DNA of 31,398 bases, taken from the IMG/VR virus record IMGVR_UViG_3300034062_008006, positions 1-31,398 of that record; one strand, written 5' to 3'. The notes beneath the pieces are model-generated. The model did not search any database. It saw only the letters and a list, made by a program, of their open reading frames with translations, and was not told the origin of the DNA. Position numbers and translations under genes: made by a program. The stretch comes from a virus. Below are positions 16,998-26,762 of this stretch, one piece after another (the first letter of the stretch is position 1; each line of letters starts with the position of its first letter).

Positions 16998-18774
16998 CTG
17001 AAACAGGTTCTATTGGTGCGGTTATAGTTGATATCGAAGTAGAACCTTCAGGTATCAATCTGAAAATAATATTTTTGAATGGGTAGTGAGCTCCGTTCAA
17101 AAAGGGAAAATCCGAACCAACTCCGTCAGGGTCAATATAACCATATGGGTATATATCTCTCCAAAAGAAAGTTTGTGTGGATTTATTATAAATAGCCCAA
17201 TCAGGTATTTCACTTACCTTTGCAGGGTCACCTTCTTCTATGTATGACGAAAAATATTTAATCGTCATCGAATGATGTGGTTGATAATAAAAACCAAGTG
17301 GATTTTGTGGTGTTGATTCACCTGTTATATTGATATTAAAAACATTATCATTATAGGTTATTTTGTGATAAATGTTTGAAACCACCCTTTCTTTATATTC
17401 GAAATCATTCCATTCACAAAAGTCACCATCCAATACATCACCAATCTCTAATGGCGTATTATAGTAAAATGTTCTCGGTAATGAATTTGTGGGTGTCTTT
17501 ACATAAGATGCAGTTTCAATACTTGACACATATGAGTTTGAATCCGCGACTGAGGGGTCGTTTGTCCACCATTGGTCAGGTTTTTTTTCATATAGTGGTA
17601 AATTGAAAGCCCATCCTTGCCTCAGTGATTTTTGTCCTAATGTTGGTTTATTTGTCCATCCTAAATAACCAATCCATTGGAATGTAAAAAATAACTCGGA
17701 TAGAGGTCTTTTTTGATTGTCAATTAAATTTGAAATGGTTATGTTATCTAAAAAATTAAGATTGTAACTTTGGCTTCCTTCTTTGACCGAAACTCTTGAT
17801 ATATTATTTGGGGTAAGCGCCGATGGCTCATATTGTTTGATAACTTTAAATGGGTTCAATTCAAACCCTGAATTGGTTAAAACTGCGTCAGAGTTTTTTG
17901 TGATAATTTTTTGTCTCCTAACATAGTATTCTGACCTTGTTGATTCTACATTATTCTCATCTATAACTCTTTTGAAGGTACCTGTAACTCCTTGAGCAAA
18001 TGTAGTTCCTGTGTAACCAAAATCGGGGATACTGAAAACAAAATCTTGAGAACCGAATGTTCCATCACCTAATCGAGTTACTTGAAATACGTTTTGGTCT
18101 CCATATGAAAATGATAATTCTGCGAATTCGTATATACTTAACCCGTGTTTACCTAAACATCTGAATGATATTAAATTTTGTCCGTTAAATGTTGAGTGAA
18201 AAACAACGAAAGGTATTCCATTTATAGAGTTCCAGTTTAATCTTACTCCTGATTTGGGTTCCACACCTGTCATAAACCTCTGAACATTATCATAAGCATA
18301 GCTCAAAAAGAAATTCCAATTATATGATGTTGCACTAGTACTAACAAAATTTATATGTCCATTAGTATTTGGTTCTGTGTATCCATCGGTGTCGTTATCA
18401 GTTCTTGATAAATCAAACTCATTATATAACGGATATCCTGACCAATAAACATCCGAATTACCGGAGTCACAAGCCTGTCTTGTTGACGCAAGAGCATTAA
18501 CATAAAAAAGATTTTCGGTAAATGGCGGATAGTTTGTTTCACCAACATATGTGTTTTTGAACAAGTAGGTAATTTTTACTGATGGTCTGAATAACGTTGA
18601 TTTTTCTCTCTCATTTACATAAACATCGTACAAATTTATTTTCTGACTTCTATCAAATTCAGTTAATAACTTGGTATTTTGTACGAACGGAACATTTAAT
18701 GTTGAGGTCAGTACAGGTGCTGACTTGTACCTTAACTGACTTAAAACTATTCTAACATTTGATTCTCTTCCCAT
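16984..18774 (-). CDS. Baseplate-region structural protein, unknown function
   Basis: A 596-residue protein with no motif that I can name. It is beta-rich with many aromatics and repeated short Gly/Asn loops, and ends DDCE, that is with Cys next to the last residue. It follows the 1864-residue gene at a one-base gap and overlaps the next gene by 14 bases, so the three form one translational unit. In T4-like phages the position after gp7 is taken by gp8, but sequence similarity to gp8 cannot be claimed by eye. A TATTTATAA match inside the gene (17186-17194) codes for DWAIYNK and could be chance or a weak internal promoter. Confidence 0.6.
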   Translation of the reverse strand: MGRESNVRIVLSQLRYKSAPVLTSTLNVPFVQNTKLLTEFDRSQKINLYDVYVNEREKSTLFRPSVKITYLFKNTYVGETNYPPFTENLFYVNALASTRQACDSGNSDVYWSGYPLYNEFDLSRTDNDTDGYTEPNTNGHINFVSTSATSYNWNFFLSYAYDNVQRFMTGVEPKSGVRLNWNSINGIPFVVFHSTFNGQNLISFRCLGKHGLSIYEFAELSFSYGDQNVFQVTRLGDGTFGSQDFVFSIPDFGYTGTTFAQGVTGTFKRVIDENNVESTRSEYYVRRQKIITKNSDAVLTNSGFELNPFKVIKQYEPSALTPNNISRVSVKEGSQSYNLNFLDNITISNLIDNQKRPLSELFFTFQWIGYLGWTNKPTLGQKSLRQGWAFNLPLYEKKPDQWWTNDPSVADSNSYVSSIETASYVKTPTNSLPRTFYYNTPLEIGDVLDGDFCEWNDFEYKERVVSNIYHKITYNDNVFNINITGESTPQNPLGFYYQPHHSMTIKYFSSYIEEGDPAKVSEIPDWAIYNKSTQTFFWRDIYPYGYIDPDGVGSDFPFLNGAHYPFKNIIFRLIPEGSTSISTITAPIEPVSDDCE

Positions 18775-18775
18775 T

Positions 18776-21700
18776 TTATGCTAATCCCTCCGTATCAATC
18801 CATTTAGCAGAAAATCTATCAAAAGCACTTGAACCTTTAACTAAACCGAAATAAAAGTAATACGGTGCTCCCATTAAATATTCTTTAGGTAATCCAGGTT
18901 CCGGGTCGTAATCCAATTGTTCTGTATATGGATTATCTAAATTCTCCACATTATAAATCCACCCTTTATTATATTTGATTATATTGTTTGAACCGGGTTT
19001 GAATAGTTTACTATCATCACCATAAGGTAAAAGTCTATCTATTGATTGATATCCTGTTGTGTAATCTGTGAAGGTCCAATCATTTGATTGCGCCCCAAAT
19101 ATATTTGACCTTGTATTATTATCATTAATATTCCAAAGATAAAAAGGAACATTCTGACTGTTGATTGGAAAACTGTCATATCCGCAAGATGAACCAATTT
19201 GAGCATTTTCGTTATATGTAACCCTACCCGGTGATATAAAATCACGTCTTTGTTCATCACCATCATACATTATACCTGTTACAACGTCCTTTGGACTACC
19301 GAAATTAGTTCTTAGATATAAAGCGGAACTAAATTGAGTACCAGGTGGTGGTTCAGGATAATTCTCGGGGTCATACGCATCAACTCCGAACTGTGAATTT
19401 GTGGAAATTAACTGCGAAAAATCTCCGTCAATAAACCTTTTCTTTCTTGAGTCGAAGAAATTCATTACGCTAGCCCCTCTTGATTTGAAAACATTTGTAA
19501 ATGATGTGTTCGCCAATCTTGATAATACAAAAATGTTCAATAATTCTGATGTGTCTCCAAAAGTAGTTGAATCCAAAGTATCCATGATGTATCCTTCCCA
19601 CTGTCCACTTTGTGATAGAAATTTTTGTAATTCATCTCTTGGACCCAAATTCATAATTGTGGTCGGATACATATGATTTTTTCTATTTCCCTGTGGTAAT
19701 GAAAGATAAGTATTTCCTTCTCTTCCTATAAAACTACCTGTCCCATCACTGAATTTTTTATAAGGTGCGGACCTATAATAAAAATTATTGCTTCTTGGAA
19801 AATGGTAGACCATTTGGTCACATAACTTATAATATGGAGAATTAGGGGGTACTTCGTTAGGACCGGTAAAATTCCTTTTTGATTTGAAAGGTATTGAGTA
19901 TAAGGAACCATTGACCCAATTATTTACAAACAAATGAGAGAATACTTCTCTACATGCACCGAAATTTATATTTATTCTTGATGTCCACTCATTTATTAAT
20001 TCTCTGTCATTTTTTACGTTATCTTTTTGGTTATATGGTGGTCTAACTAATGAATAACAAGAACCTTCAACAAAAAATTGTGTGTTGAAGGTATTATTGT
20101 CTCTATCAGTATAAGAGGTAAATGTGCAAGTTCCGGTTGGTGCTATCTGTACACTTTCACCGTTAGCGGTCGGTGAATAACAGTTTAATGGTACCAAAGA
20201 CCCACAGTTAAATGAATCCAATAACTGCGATATTTGATTTGGTAATTCATCAGGGGCTGCGGGTTCAGGGGGGTCACTAATTTGGAACGTCAATTGTGCG
20301 GGTTGGGAATCACCACTGGTTACAATTCCTTCAATTGGTACTTCATATATTTTGAAATTACCGTTGGCCATACCACCAAATGAATTCGGACCTATTCCTT
20401 GGTATACATCTGATGTTGGCATTCTGTCACTTCTCATTACTATTCTTTCTGCGTTTGACATAGAAAATGTGGTCTCGGTGTACTTGCGAGAATAGTAAAT
20501 TGGTTGTATTTTCAAAAACCTATAAATATTTAGAGCAAGATTGTTTGTTAGTCCGTTATCCAATGCCTCACCTATTAAACACATAAATGGAATTCCTTCA
20601 ACAGGTTCACCGACTTGATATGACCACAAAAATCTTTTTTCTGTACCATTTTCCACAGGACTAGGTGGGCCTAAAATAACATCATTTCCTTGCCATTCAG
20701 TTCGTCCATAAAAATTGTTCACTCCAATTCTCAACCCTCTACCACTGTTTTGAGCCGTAAATGTATAATAGTTGGAGGTTTGTCTCAATACACTAGGTTG
20801 TATATCGGATTGGAATATGGGGTCAGGATATCCTGCCAACATATTAACATTAGAATCATCCTCTGATGTTTTTATGTAATTAAAAACAGAAGTAGTGTTG
20901 AACGGTTCCCACTGTTGTTGACTTGGTTTAAAGTGATAAGATTTGAAAAATAATCTACCTTCAGAATAACCATTATCTTTTTGGTTTGGTTCGTTGTTAG
21001 TCCCGATATTGTTGTGTTTTACACATCTATGCGCCCTATCAGTAGCGGTATTTTGTGAACCACTCGTAATTACCGTGTCACCAAAATCTAAACCATCATT
21101 AGGTTGTAGAGGTATATTCATTTTAAAATTACCCTCAACAGTATATGACCAATGATTTTGTTTACCAAAAATCCTACCTAATCCTATTTTCATAGGTTGA
21201 GCAGTAGAATGGGGGTCAACACCCCTCATAAGAATTGTCACATAAACACTTCCCTTGTCTTGATAATTGGTGTATGGTGAAGGAGCGAAAGCCCAATTCC
21301 AAGTGAAATTATTACCAAATCCGCCAGTGGTTGCAAAATACCTACCTTGACCAATCATTGTTGATTGTGAGAAAATTCTATTGTAGTAAGCAAAACTAGT
21401 CATATCATCTCTTGCATCATAAGTACCACCCCAAAAACCTTCGTCAATAAATTTTTGAGCTTTTTCTGAATATAAAACTTGATAATATTCTAATCCTGTA
21501 GGGAATCTCAAAAATTGATTGTCTTGACTATTACCTGATATATTATACTTAGTAATTAATCTTTTACCCGTCAATGGGTGAGTATGACTAACTCTGATTT
21601 GAGATATACCATCGTTAACTGAAGAACCTGTTGTAGAATAAGTTCCAAATTGATTAATTACATTACCTGATAGATTCAAGTCTCTATAATCTTTTGGGTT

Positions 21701-24370
21701 GTCAAATGTTAAAAGAGTTTCTTTGGAGTATGGTTCCTCTGTGAATAGTATTAATACACTATCGTAATGGAATCCTTGATTGTCGTAGTTATTTATGAGA
21801 TTGTTTACTAGTAAAGTCTGCGAATATTGCCCGTTTGGACCGAGTTGAAAATCTGGCCCTAAATTAGAAATGTTATTAAGGTTTTTATTAAAACAAACTT
21901 TAATTTGATTAGTCCCACCTCCAGCATAGTATGTTTGTGAACCGAAACCTACTTGATTGAGTAACGATTCTTGATTTGTCGGAACTTTACCCCTGTTTAG
22001 ACCACTTCCGAAAAACTTACCTTTAGCATTTTGTAACGTAATTCTTTCGTGGAAAGGTAAATTTAAAGGAAAATAATAATCGGTTGTAGATTGAGATGGG
22101 TCAAACAATTCTTCTCTAGTAAATAAAAGGTCCGCACCTGTTTTAAACAACCAACCATAATTGGTATTATTAGGAAAATATCCTGCGTGAAAGGTTTGAA
22201 CTAAAGGTGTAAAGTCGGTTGAGCCATTTTGTATGTTTGTTTCATAATTTGAACCGTTCAATATATCAGCCAAAACACTGTTGTTTCTGAATTGTGCCTG
22301 TTGTTGAGTTGGAAACACACCAAGTGGGAGTCCTCCCGCAGAATCTGGCGGTTTACAATCACATAATTCACAATCAGGAAACGTATACATAGGTAAATTA
22401 AATCCTGTCAATCCGGCAATCAATCTTTCTAAATTACCTATAGGTTTACTTAAACTAAAAAGGTTTTGTTTATCATCAACAAAAATCAAAAATTCCAAAA
22501 TGTTGGATAATAGTTTTAAAACTACGTGCAAAACTTTTACGAATATTTTGAGAAGTATTGAAAGAAATATTATTAATATAGAAAATAATATAAAAAGGAA
22601 GTCAGGTTTAAATTGTGCATCATTGGTCGGAAATTTATTACTCGTACTATCGCACTCTGTATCAGTTATATCTTTTATCGCCGAATATCTCCTATTTAGT
22701 GCCCCTTTAGTAAATCTAGTTATGAGTTGAGATACTGTATACACTCTATTGTAAGACATTTTGAAAAAAGTGTCTTCGCAATTTATTGCCGCCTCTTGGT
22801 CGGCATAGTCGTCCCAATTTAAACTGAAAGCATATGACCTCTCAACTTGATATTTTTTATAGGGTTCTATATAGACCACAATATCAGCAACTGTAATTGG
22901 CGGTGTTATATCTTTGAATATAATAGATACTGATAAGTTGTCTCCAGGTTCTACTATAATGTTATTTTTTTGAGGTATCGCTACGCCATTAAGTGTAAAA
23001 AACAAATCCTCTACATTTGTTTTACTTTCAATTCTTACAACACCTTCATATGGTAATAAATCTAAATACTGAACCTGTTGTGTGTTTGCAATTCCTAAAG
23101 GATTTTCTATTTGTGCAAATTGTAATGTTTGTGGTGTTTCCAACTCATTCACGTAGAATTTGTCATCAAAAGGGTCATCTTGAGTGTTATCCCATCCATA
23201 CTCTCTTATATTAGGAACCATAAAACTACCACGTCTTATTGTTTTTTTTTCGTCTTTACCTTGGTTCCATTTTATTTTGAATCTATATTTGGAATTTGTT
23301 GGTATTCCTTTTCTTTCGTCGTTTGAAAAAACCTGTTCCCCGAATTCATTTGTAACAATATAATCCAAGTTCATGGGAATATCTAACAACCATGTTCCAT
23401 TATCGTCAATTACATTTCCGTTATTTTCTAACTCATATTCTTCTAATACGGGTCTACCAAATGGGTCTTGTTTAATTGTCTGTCTGACCGCTAGTATTTG
23501 ACCCGGTCCCGCATATAATGAACACATCGAACCTGCAACTAATGGTGGTTTACATTTTCTTTTTATTGCACCTTTGTCGGAATCAGAAAAAATAGAACCC
23601 ATGAATATTGCAGCGGGTTTTATTTCAATGTTTTTAGCCTTGGTCAAATCCGTGTCGGCTCTTGTGATAGACACTTGACACAATTCTTCATCACCCCAAA
23701 GTGGACTTACGCTTACGTCCTGAACCAAAGTAACAAGTTGTGGCAATGAATCTAGATTTTCCGAAGTATCAAATTTAGTACCATTAACTTGATTTTCTGT
23801 AGCAATACCTAATCTTATCAAGTCCTGTGGTGATTGAGAAAAAGGTCCAATATCCGATAAATCAACATTTAATACTAATTTTTGAGACCCTACAGGCACT
23901 CCAAAAATCATGAAGTCACCACTATCATTTGTCGTCACAGAAAACTTATAGTATTTGTCATATATTTCAACAACAACAGGATTTATAAGTACATCTTCTA
24001 AATCAGGAAAAGAACCTGTTGCCGCATGACCAGGATATGATGGTTTGTATGGCAGTAAATTATATTTGTAACCATCCTCATTTGTGTCGGTTACATTTTT
24101 ATAAGGGTAAAGTGTACTTATAACAGGATTTAGTTCGTCTTCATCCGTAAGTGGTATGAATATAGAAAGTTTAGCATTAGGAACACCAAAACCATCATTG
24201 ACTGAAATTCTACCGACTACAACTCCGTAATCAGCACATTGTCTTACATATAATTCTTCTTGTGATAGTTTAAGAGATAAAATTTCGATAAATTCAAAAT
24301 CTTGGTCTAAATTAAATGTGACTGTTTTGTCCTTACCTACCTCTGTTCTTATTCTTAATGATTTTGACAT
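18776..24370 (-). CDS. Giant virion protein in the gp7 position of the baseplate cluster
   Basis: A 1864-residue protein, about 1.8 times the ~1030 residues of T4 gp7, whose genomic place it occupies directly after gp6. Residues 46-80 and 129-172 look like carboxypeptidase-regulatory/transthyretin-type beta folds (GVVVGRISVNDGFGVPNAKLSI; later TTNDSGDFMIFGVPVGSQ). Residues 591-631 form an unusually hydrophobic 41-residue run. A Cys cluster (CELCDC) follows near residue 667. The C-terminal two thirds is Asn/Tyr/Phe/Gly-rich without a recognised domain. No protease or lysozyme motif was seen. It heads a coupled run of four genes down to 14980 and has a TATTTATTC element 12 bases upstream. Structural role is confident from size and context; equivalence to gp7 is inference. 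Confidence 0.7.
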   Translation of the reverse strand: MSKSLRIRTEVGKDKTVTFNLDQDFEFIEILSLKLSQEELYVRQCADYGVVVGRISVNDGFGVPNAKLSIFIPLTDEDELNPVISTLYPYKNVTDTNEDGYKYNLLPYKPSYPGHAATGSFPDLEDVLINPVVVEIYDKYYKFSVTTNDSGDFMIFGVPVGSQKLVLNVDLSDIGPFSQSPQDLIRLGIATENQVNGTKFDTSENLDSLPQLVTLVQDVSVSPLWGDEELCQVSITRADTDLTKAKNIEIKPAAIFMGSIFSDSDKGAIKRKCKPPLVAGSMCSLYAGPGQILAVRQTIKQDPFGRPVLEEYELENNGNVIDDNGTWLLDIPMNLDYIVTNEFGEQVFSNDERKGIPTNSKYRFKIKWNQGKDEKKTIRRGSFMVPNIREYGWDNTQDDPFDDKFYVNELETPQTLQFAQIENPLGIANTQQVQYLDLLPYEGVVRIESKTNVEDLFFTLNGVAIPQKNNIIVEPGDNLSVSIIFKDITPPITVADIVVYIEPYKKYQVERSYAFSLNWDDYADQEAAINCEDTFFKMSYNRVYTVSQLITRFTKGALNRRYSAIKDITDTECDSTSNKFPTNDAQFKPDFLFILFSILIIFLSILLKIFVKVLHVVLKLLSNILEFLIFVDDKQNLFSLSKPIGNLERLIAGLTGFNLPMYTFPDCELCDCKPPDSAGGLPLGVFPTQQQAQFRNNSVLADILNGSNYETNIQNGSTDFTPLVQTFHAGYFPNNTNYGWLFKTGADLLFTREELFDPSQSTTDYYFPLNLPFHERITLQNAKGKFFGSGLNRGKVPTNQESLLNQVGFGSQTYYAGGGTNQIKVCFNKNLNNISNLGPDFQLGPNGQYSQTLLVNNLINNYDNQGFHYDSVLILFTEEPYSKETLLTFDNPKDYRDLNLSGNVINQFGTYSTTGSSVNDGISQIRVSHTHPLTGKRLITKYNISGNSQDNQFLRFPTGLEYYQVLYSEKAQKFIDEGFWGGTYDARDDMTSFAYYNRIFSQSTMIGQGRYFATTGGFGNNFTWNWAFAPSPYTNYQDKGSVYVTILMRGVDPHSTAQPMKIGLGRIFGKQNHWSYTVEGNFKMNIPLQPNDGLDFGDTVITSGSQNTATDRAHRCVKHNNIGTNNEPNQKDNGYSEGRLFFKSYHFKPSQQQWEPFNTTSVFNYIKTSEDDSNVNMLAGYPDPIFQSDIQPSVLRQTSNYYTFTAQNSGRGLRIGVNNFYGRTEWQGNDVILGPPSPVENGTEKRFLWSYQVGEPVEGIPFMCLIGEALDNGLTNNLALNIYRFLKIQPIYYSRKYTETTFSMSNAERIVMRSDRMPTSDVYQGIGPNSFGGMANGNFKIYEVPIEGIVTSGDSQPAQLTFQISDPPEPAAPDELPNQISQLLDSFNCGSLVPLNCYSPTANGESVQIAPTGTCTFTSYTDRDNNTFNTQFFVEGSCYSLVRPPYNQKDNVKNDRELINEWTSRININFGACREVFSHLFVNNWVNGSLYSIPFKSKRNFTGPNEVPPNSPYYKLCDQMVYHFPRSNNFYYRSAPYKKFSDGTGSFIGREGNTYLSLPQGNRKNHMYPTTIMNLGPRDELQKFLSQSGQWEGYIMDTLDSTTFGDTSELLNIFVLSRLANTSFTNVFKSRGASVMNFFDSRKKRFIDGDFSQLISTNSQFGVDAYDPENYPEPPPGTQFSSALYLRTNFGSPKDVVTGIMYDGDEQRRDFISPGRVTYNENAQIGSSCGYDSFPINSQNVPFYLWNINDNNTRSNIFGAQSNDWTFTDYTTGYQSIDRLLPYGDDSKLFKPGSNNIIKYNKGWIYNVENLDNPYTEQLDYDPEPGLPKEYLMGAPYYFYFGLVKGSSAFDRFSAKWIDTEGLA

Positions 24371-24382
24371 CCAATACTTTTT

Positions 24383-24391
24383 GAATAAATA
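24383..24391 (-). promoter_or_regulatory. TATTTATTC late-promoter-like element
   Basis: Minus-strand TATTTATTC, 12 bases before the ATG of the 1864-residue gene, in a 72-base gap after gp6. The same gap has an A/T-only hairpin (24401-24417) and a 12-base palindrome at the gp6 stop (24433-24444) followed by a T run on the minus strand, which could weakly terminate. Confidence 0.5.
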
Positions 24392-24442
24392 GTTTATAAT
24401 CTATTTTCAAAAAATAGTTCAACTAATTAAAAAATAAATTTA

Positions 24443-26281
24443 TTAACTAAAGTTAACTGTTTTGAGATTTTTAACCCTAACAGATATGTCTTTACCAGGA
24501 AATCTAACTTGATATGTTTGTGTTGGTTCTGCGAATATTGTTTCATCAATCAACTCTATTTGTTTAGTATCTGAATTAGAATATCTTTGAGAGGTTTGAG
24601 ATGAGGAATATTGTCCACCAACTTGATTAAATACATCGATTTGTGCAACCGTTACTACTCCATTTAGGTTTTGAATATCTTTTCTTATTTCTGAAACATA
24701 TATATTTTGACCCATTTCTCTGACTGAAGGTGCGAAGTAATTTGTTACAATATCAACTATTTGTGTAATTATTGTCCCTTGGTTTTGACCTCCATCCAAT
24801 ACAACGTATATATCAAATTTTAAATCTATTACTTGAGCACTTTCTATCGATACATAATCATTAATCATTCTATAGTTCGATAAATAATTCGCTAAATTAG
24901 ATTTCAATGTATTGGATATAACATTTGTTAGTTTACCTGTGGAATCATATGATAAACATTGAACTTTTATTTTGTTATCTTGTTCTGTAATTGCAACTTT
25001 TGCTGGAGCTCCGAACTGTGAAGGCATTCCTCTAATTATAGACTCATAATCATTTATTGTTACTGCTCTTTTTTGTGCCGCAAAATTATAAGTAACATAA
25101 TTTCTCACTTCTTCTACCGAGGGAACATTTGCCCCACCAATTGCCGCTGTAGTATTAGTACAATTCAATGAATTAATAACTGAGGTATTTTGGGACTGTG
25201 ACGGCCCATTGACCGCGAAGTTTATAGTACCCAATTGGTTAATTACACTTACACCAACATTACTTCCTAACCCACCACCAACTCTATACTGTATAAATAA
25301 TGTTGAGTTCGCTTTTAAAGTACTACCCAATGATAAATTATTAGAATATTTTTGTAAATTGAGTGGATTACCTGTTGCCGCAAATTCTCTTAACTGCTCA
25401 TCAGAAGATTGACTACCACCACCAAAAGTCATTTTAAAAAACCCTTCGGGTGTAAACTCTGTTATAAATTTGTTACTTGTAGAAATATATTTTCCAACTT
25501 TAATCCCTGGTTGGTCTGTGGCTTTAGTTGGGTCTTCTACAAATACTTTATCTTGAATTAAGGCATCTACTTCATACCATTTATTGTTTGTACCCAAAAA
25601 TTCTTGGTCTGATGGTACATTTGCATACTGAGTTCCGTCTTTGAGTATGACGCTTGTGACACCTAAAACATTTTTTTCAGGTAAGAAAATTTCTAAGAAT
25701 GGCACAACATCATTTGGTAACACAGTCTTTTTGAAAACTTTTGTAATTCCATTTACGACCGTTTCTCTTTTGGTAATTGTATAGTTTAATATGATTCCAT
25801 TTGAATCCAAATTTGGAATTTTGGTCCTGTTTGGGAATCCTTCATTATTAAAGGGTGATGAAAAATCGATGTCATATACCGTTTCAAACGTTTGTCCAGC
25901 ACCTTGTACTTGTGAACCTCTTCTTAATATACCACAATACCTTATATCTTCTTTGTCACCAAAAGCGGGTACAATAATAGAAAAATCTACTAATGCAACC
26001 GATGGTCTTTGACCCGGTACTTTTAATCCATATGTTCTTGCTAAGTTATATATTGAGGACCTTTGTTGTGCATATTGTAGTACTGTTTCTTGGATACTCC
26101 TATCTATTTGGAATTGTAAGTTATCTGATACCGCAGCATTCAAGTCTAACAAAACTGAAAAAATAGACGCATCATTAACATTAGCTAATAAATCAGGATA
26201 ATATGTTCTAACAAAATTTATTAATTCAGTTCTTATCGATTGAAAATCTCTGACCGTGTATGAAATTTTTTTATTTGCCAT
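24443..26281 (-). CDS. Baseplate wedge protein gp6 (baseplate J-like)
   Basis: A 612-residue protein close in length to T4 gp6 (~660). The N terminus has the gp6 signature: YTVRDFQSIRTELINFVRTYYPDL (residues 8-31), then ASIFSVLLDLNAAVSDNLQFQIDR and an RSSIYNLARTYGLKVPG segment. The C-terminal part has the J-like motif AQKRAVTINDYESII (about residues 398-412). In T4, gp6 forms the inner ring that ties baseplate wedges together. It lies directly after gp25 (4-base gap), the order seen in T4-like phages of other hosts. TATTTAAAA starts 11 bases before its ATG. Family assignment is strong. Confidence 0.9.
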   Translation of the reverse strand: MANKKISYTVRDFQSIRTELINFVRTYYPDLLANVNDASIFSVLLDLNAAVSDNLQFQIDRSIQETVLQYAQQRSSIYNLARTYGLKVPGQRPSVALVDFSIIVPAFGDKEDIRYCGILRRGSQVQGAGQTFETVYDIDFSSPFNNEGFPNRTKIPNLDSNGIILNYTITKRETVVNGITKVFKKTVLPNDVVPFLEIFLPEKNVLGVTSVILKDGTQYANVPSDQEFLGTNNKWYEVDALIQDKVFVEDPTKATDQPGIKVGKYISTSNKFITEFTPEGFFKMTFGGGSQSSDEQLREFAATGNPLNLQKYSNNLSLGSTLKANSTLFIQYRVGGGLGSNVGVSVINQLGTINFAVNGPSQSQNTSVINSLNCTNTTAAIGGANVPSVEEVRNYVTYNFAAQKRAVTINDYESIIRGMPSQFGAPAKVAITEQDNKIKVQCLSYDSTGKLTNVISNTLKSNLANYLSNYRMINDYVSIESAQVIDLKFDIYVVLDGGQNQGTIITQIVDIVTNYFAPSVREMGQNIYVSEIRKDIQNLNGVVTVAQIDVFNQVGGQYSSSQTSQRYSNSDTKQIELIDETIFAEPTQTYQVRFPGKDISVRVKNLKTVNFS

Positions 26282-26283
26282 GT

Positions 26284-26292
26284 TTTTAAATA
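26284..26292 (-). promoter_or_regulatory. Variant late-promoter-like element (TATTTAAAA)
   Basis: Minus-strand TATTTAAAA overlapping the gp25 stop codon, with the TATTTA hexamer 5 bases before the gp6 ATG, the same hexamer-to-ATG spacing as for gp25. It is a weaker match, and gp6 may instead be coupled to gp25. Confidence 0.3.
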
Positions 26293-26744
26293 TTGATTAT
26301 AATGAAATCACTCGATTCGAATGTATTTGTGGTTACAACAAAATCTATTTTTACTTTTGCGGTATGTTCTTTGGTACCAATACCAGGTACTCTAAAAACC
26401 CTTTCATCACCTGATATAACCGTTCTATTTTCAGACTCTTCCTCCGTTGAGGCATCAAAAACTTGTAAAGAAGTTATTTTAAGATTAGGTATGTATTTTT
26501 GTACTGAGTCCCTTATTTCCGCTTCTATTTGAGAAAAGGTCGGTCCATCGAGTGGTTCAAAAATGTATTCCAATAATCTAGTTCCAAAATCAGGTAAAAA
26601 ATATCTTGTACCTTTTCTTGTTAGTAGAAGATGAATCAAATCAGTTCTTAATTCATCTTTAGGTGTTGTTGATAAACTTAAATATCTACCGTCTTTAGAA
26701 TCATTAAATGGGAAATTTATTCCGTATGTTATTTGATTTGCCAT
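26286..26744 (-). CDS. Baseplate wedge protein gp25 (GPW/gp25 family)
   Basis: A 152-residue protein, in the normal size range of the GPW_gp25 family (PF04965). The hallmark lies at residues 29-57: a helix DELRTDLIHLLLT followed by KGTRYFLPDFGTRLLEYIF, then the acidic helix EAEIRDSVQKYIP. gp25 is a conserved baseplate component that helps trigger sheath assembly and contraction. It is followed 4 bases later by gp6, which supports the call. The start ATG (MANQITYGIN) is 2 bases from the end of a TATTTATAG element, so the leader, if transcription begins there, would be very short or absent. Confidence 0.93.
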   Translation of the reverse strand: MANQITYGINFPFNDSKDGRYLSLSTTPKDELRTDLIHLLLTRKGTRYFLPDFGTRLLEYIFEPLDGPTFSQIEAEIRDSVQKYIPNLKITSLQVFDASTEEESENRTVISGDERVFRVPGIGTKEHTAKVKIDFVVTTNTFESSDFIIINI

Positions 26745-26746
26745 AC

Positions 26747-26755
26747 CTATAAATA
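26747..26755 (-). promoter_or_regulatory. TATTTATAG late-promoter-like element
   Basis: Minus-strand TATTTATAG in the 18-base gap before gp25, ending 2 bases before the ATG (TATTTA hexamer 5 bases from ATG). A promoter here would give a leaderless transcript. Confidence 0.5.
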
Positions 26756-26762
26756 TAAGGTG

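Noticed and set aside
17186-17194. TATTTATAA match inside the 596-residue gene, and similar matches inside other genes
   Set aside because: It encodes ordinary sequence (WAIYNK) about 190 bases before the next start. A few such matches are expected by chance in AT-rich coding DNA.
24401-24444. A/T-only hairpin (24401-24417) and palindrome at the gp6 stop (24433-24444) as a terminator
   Set aside because: Stems contain almost no G-C pairs, so stability is doubtful. A weak terminator is possible, but it cannot be supported by eye.
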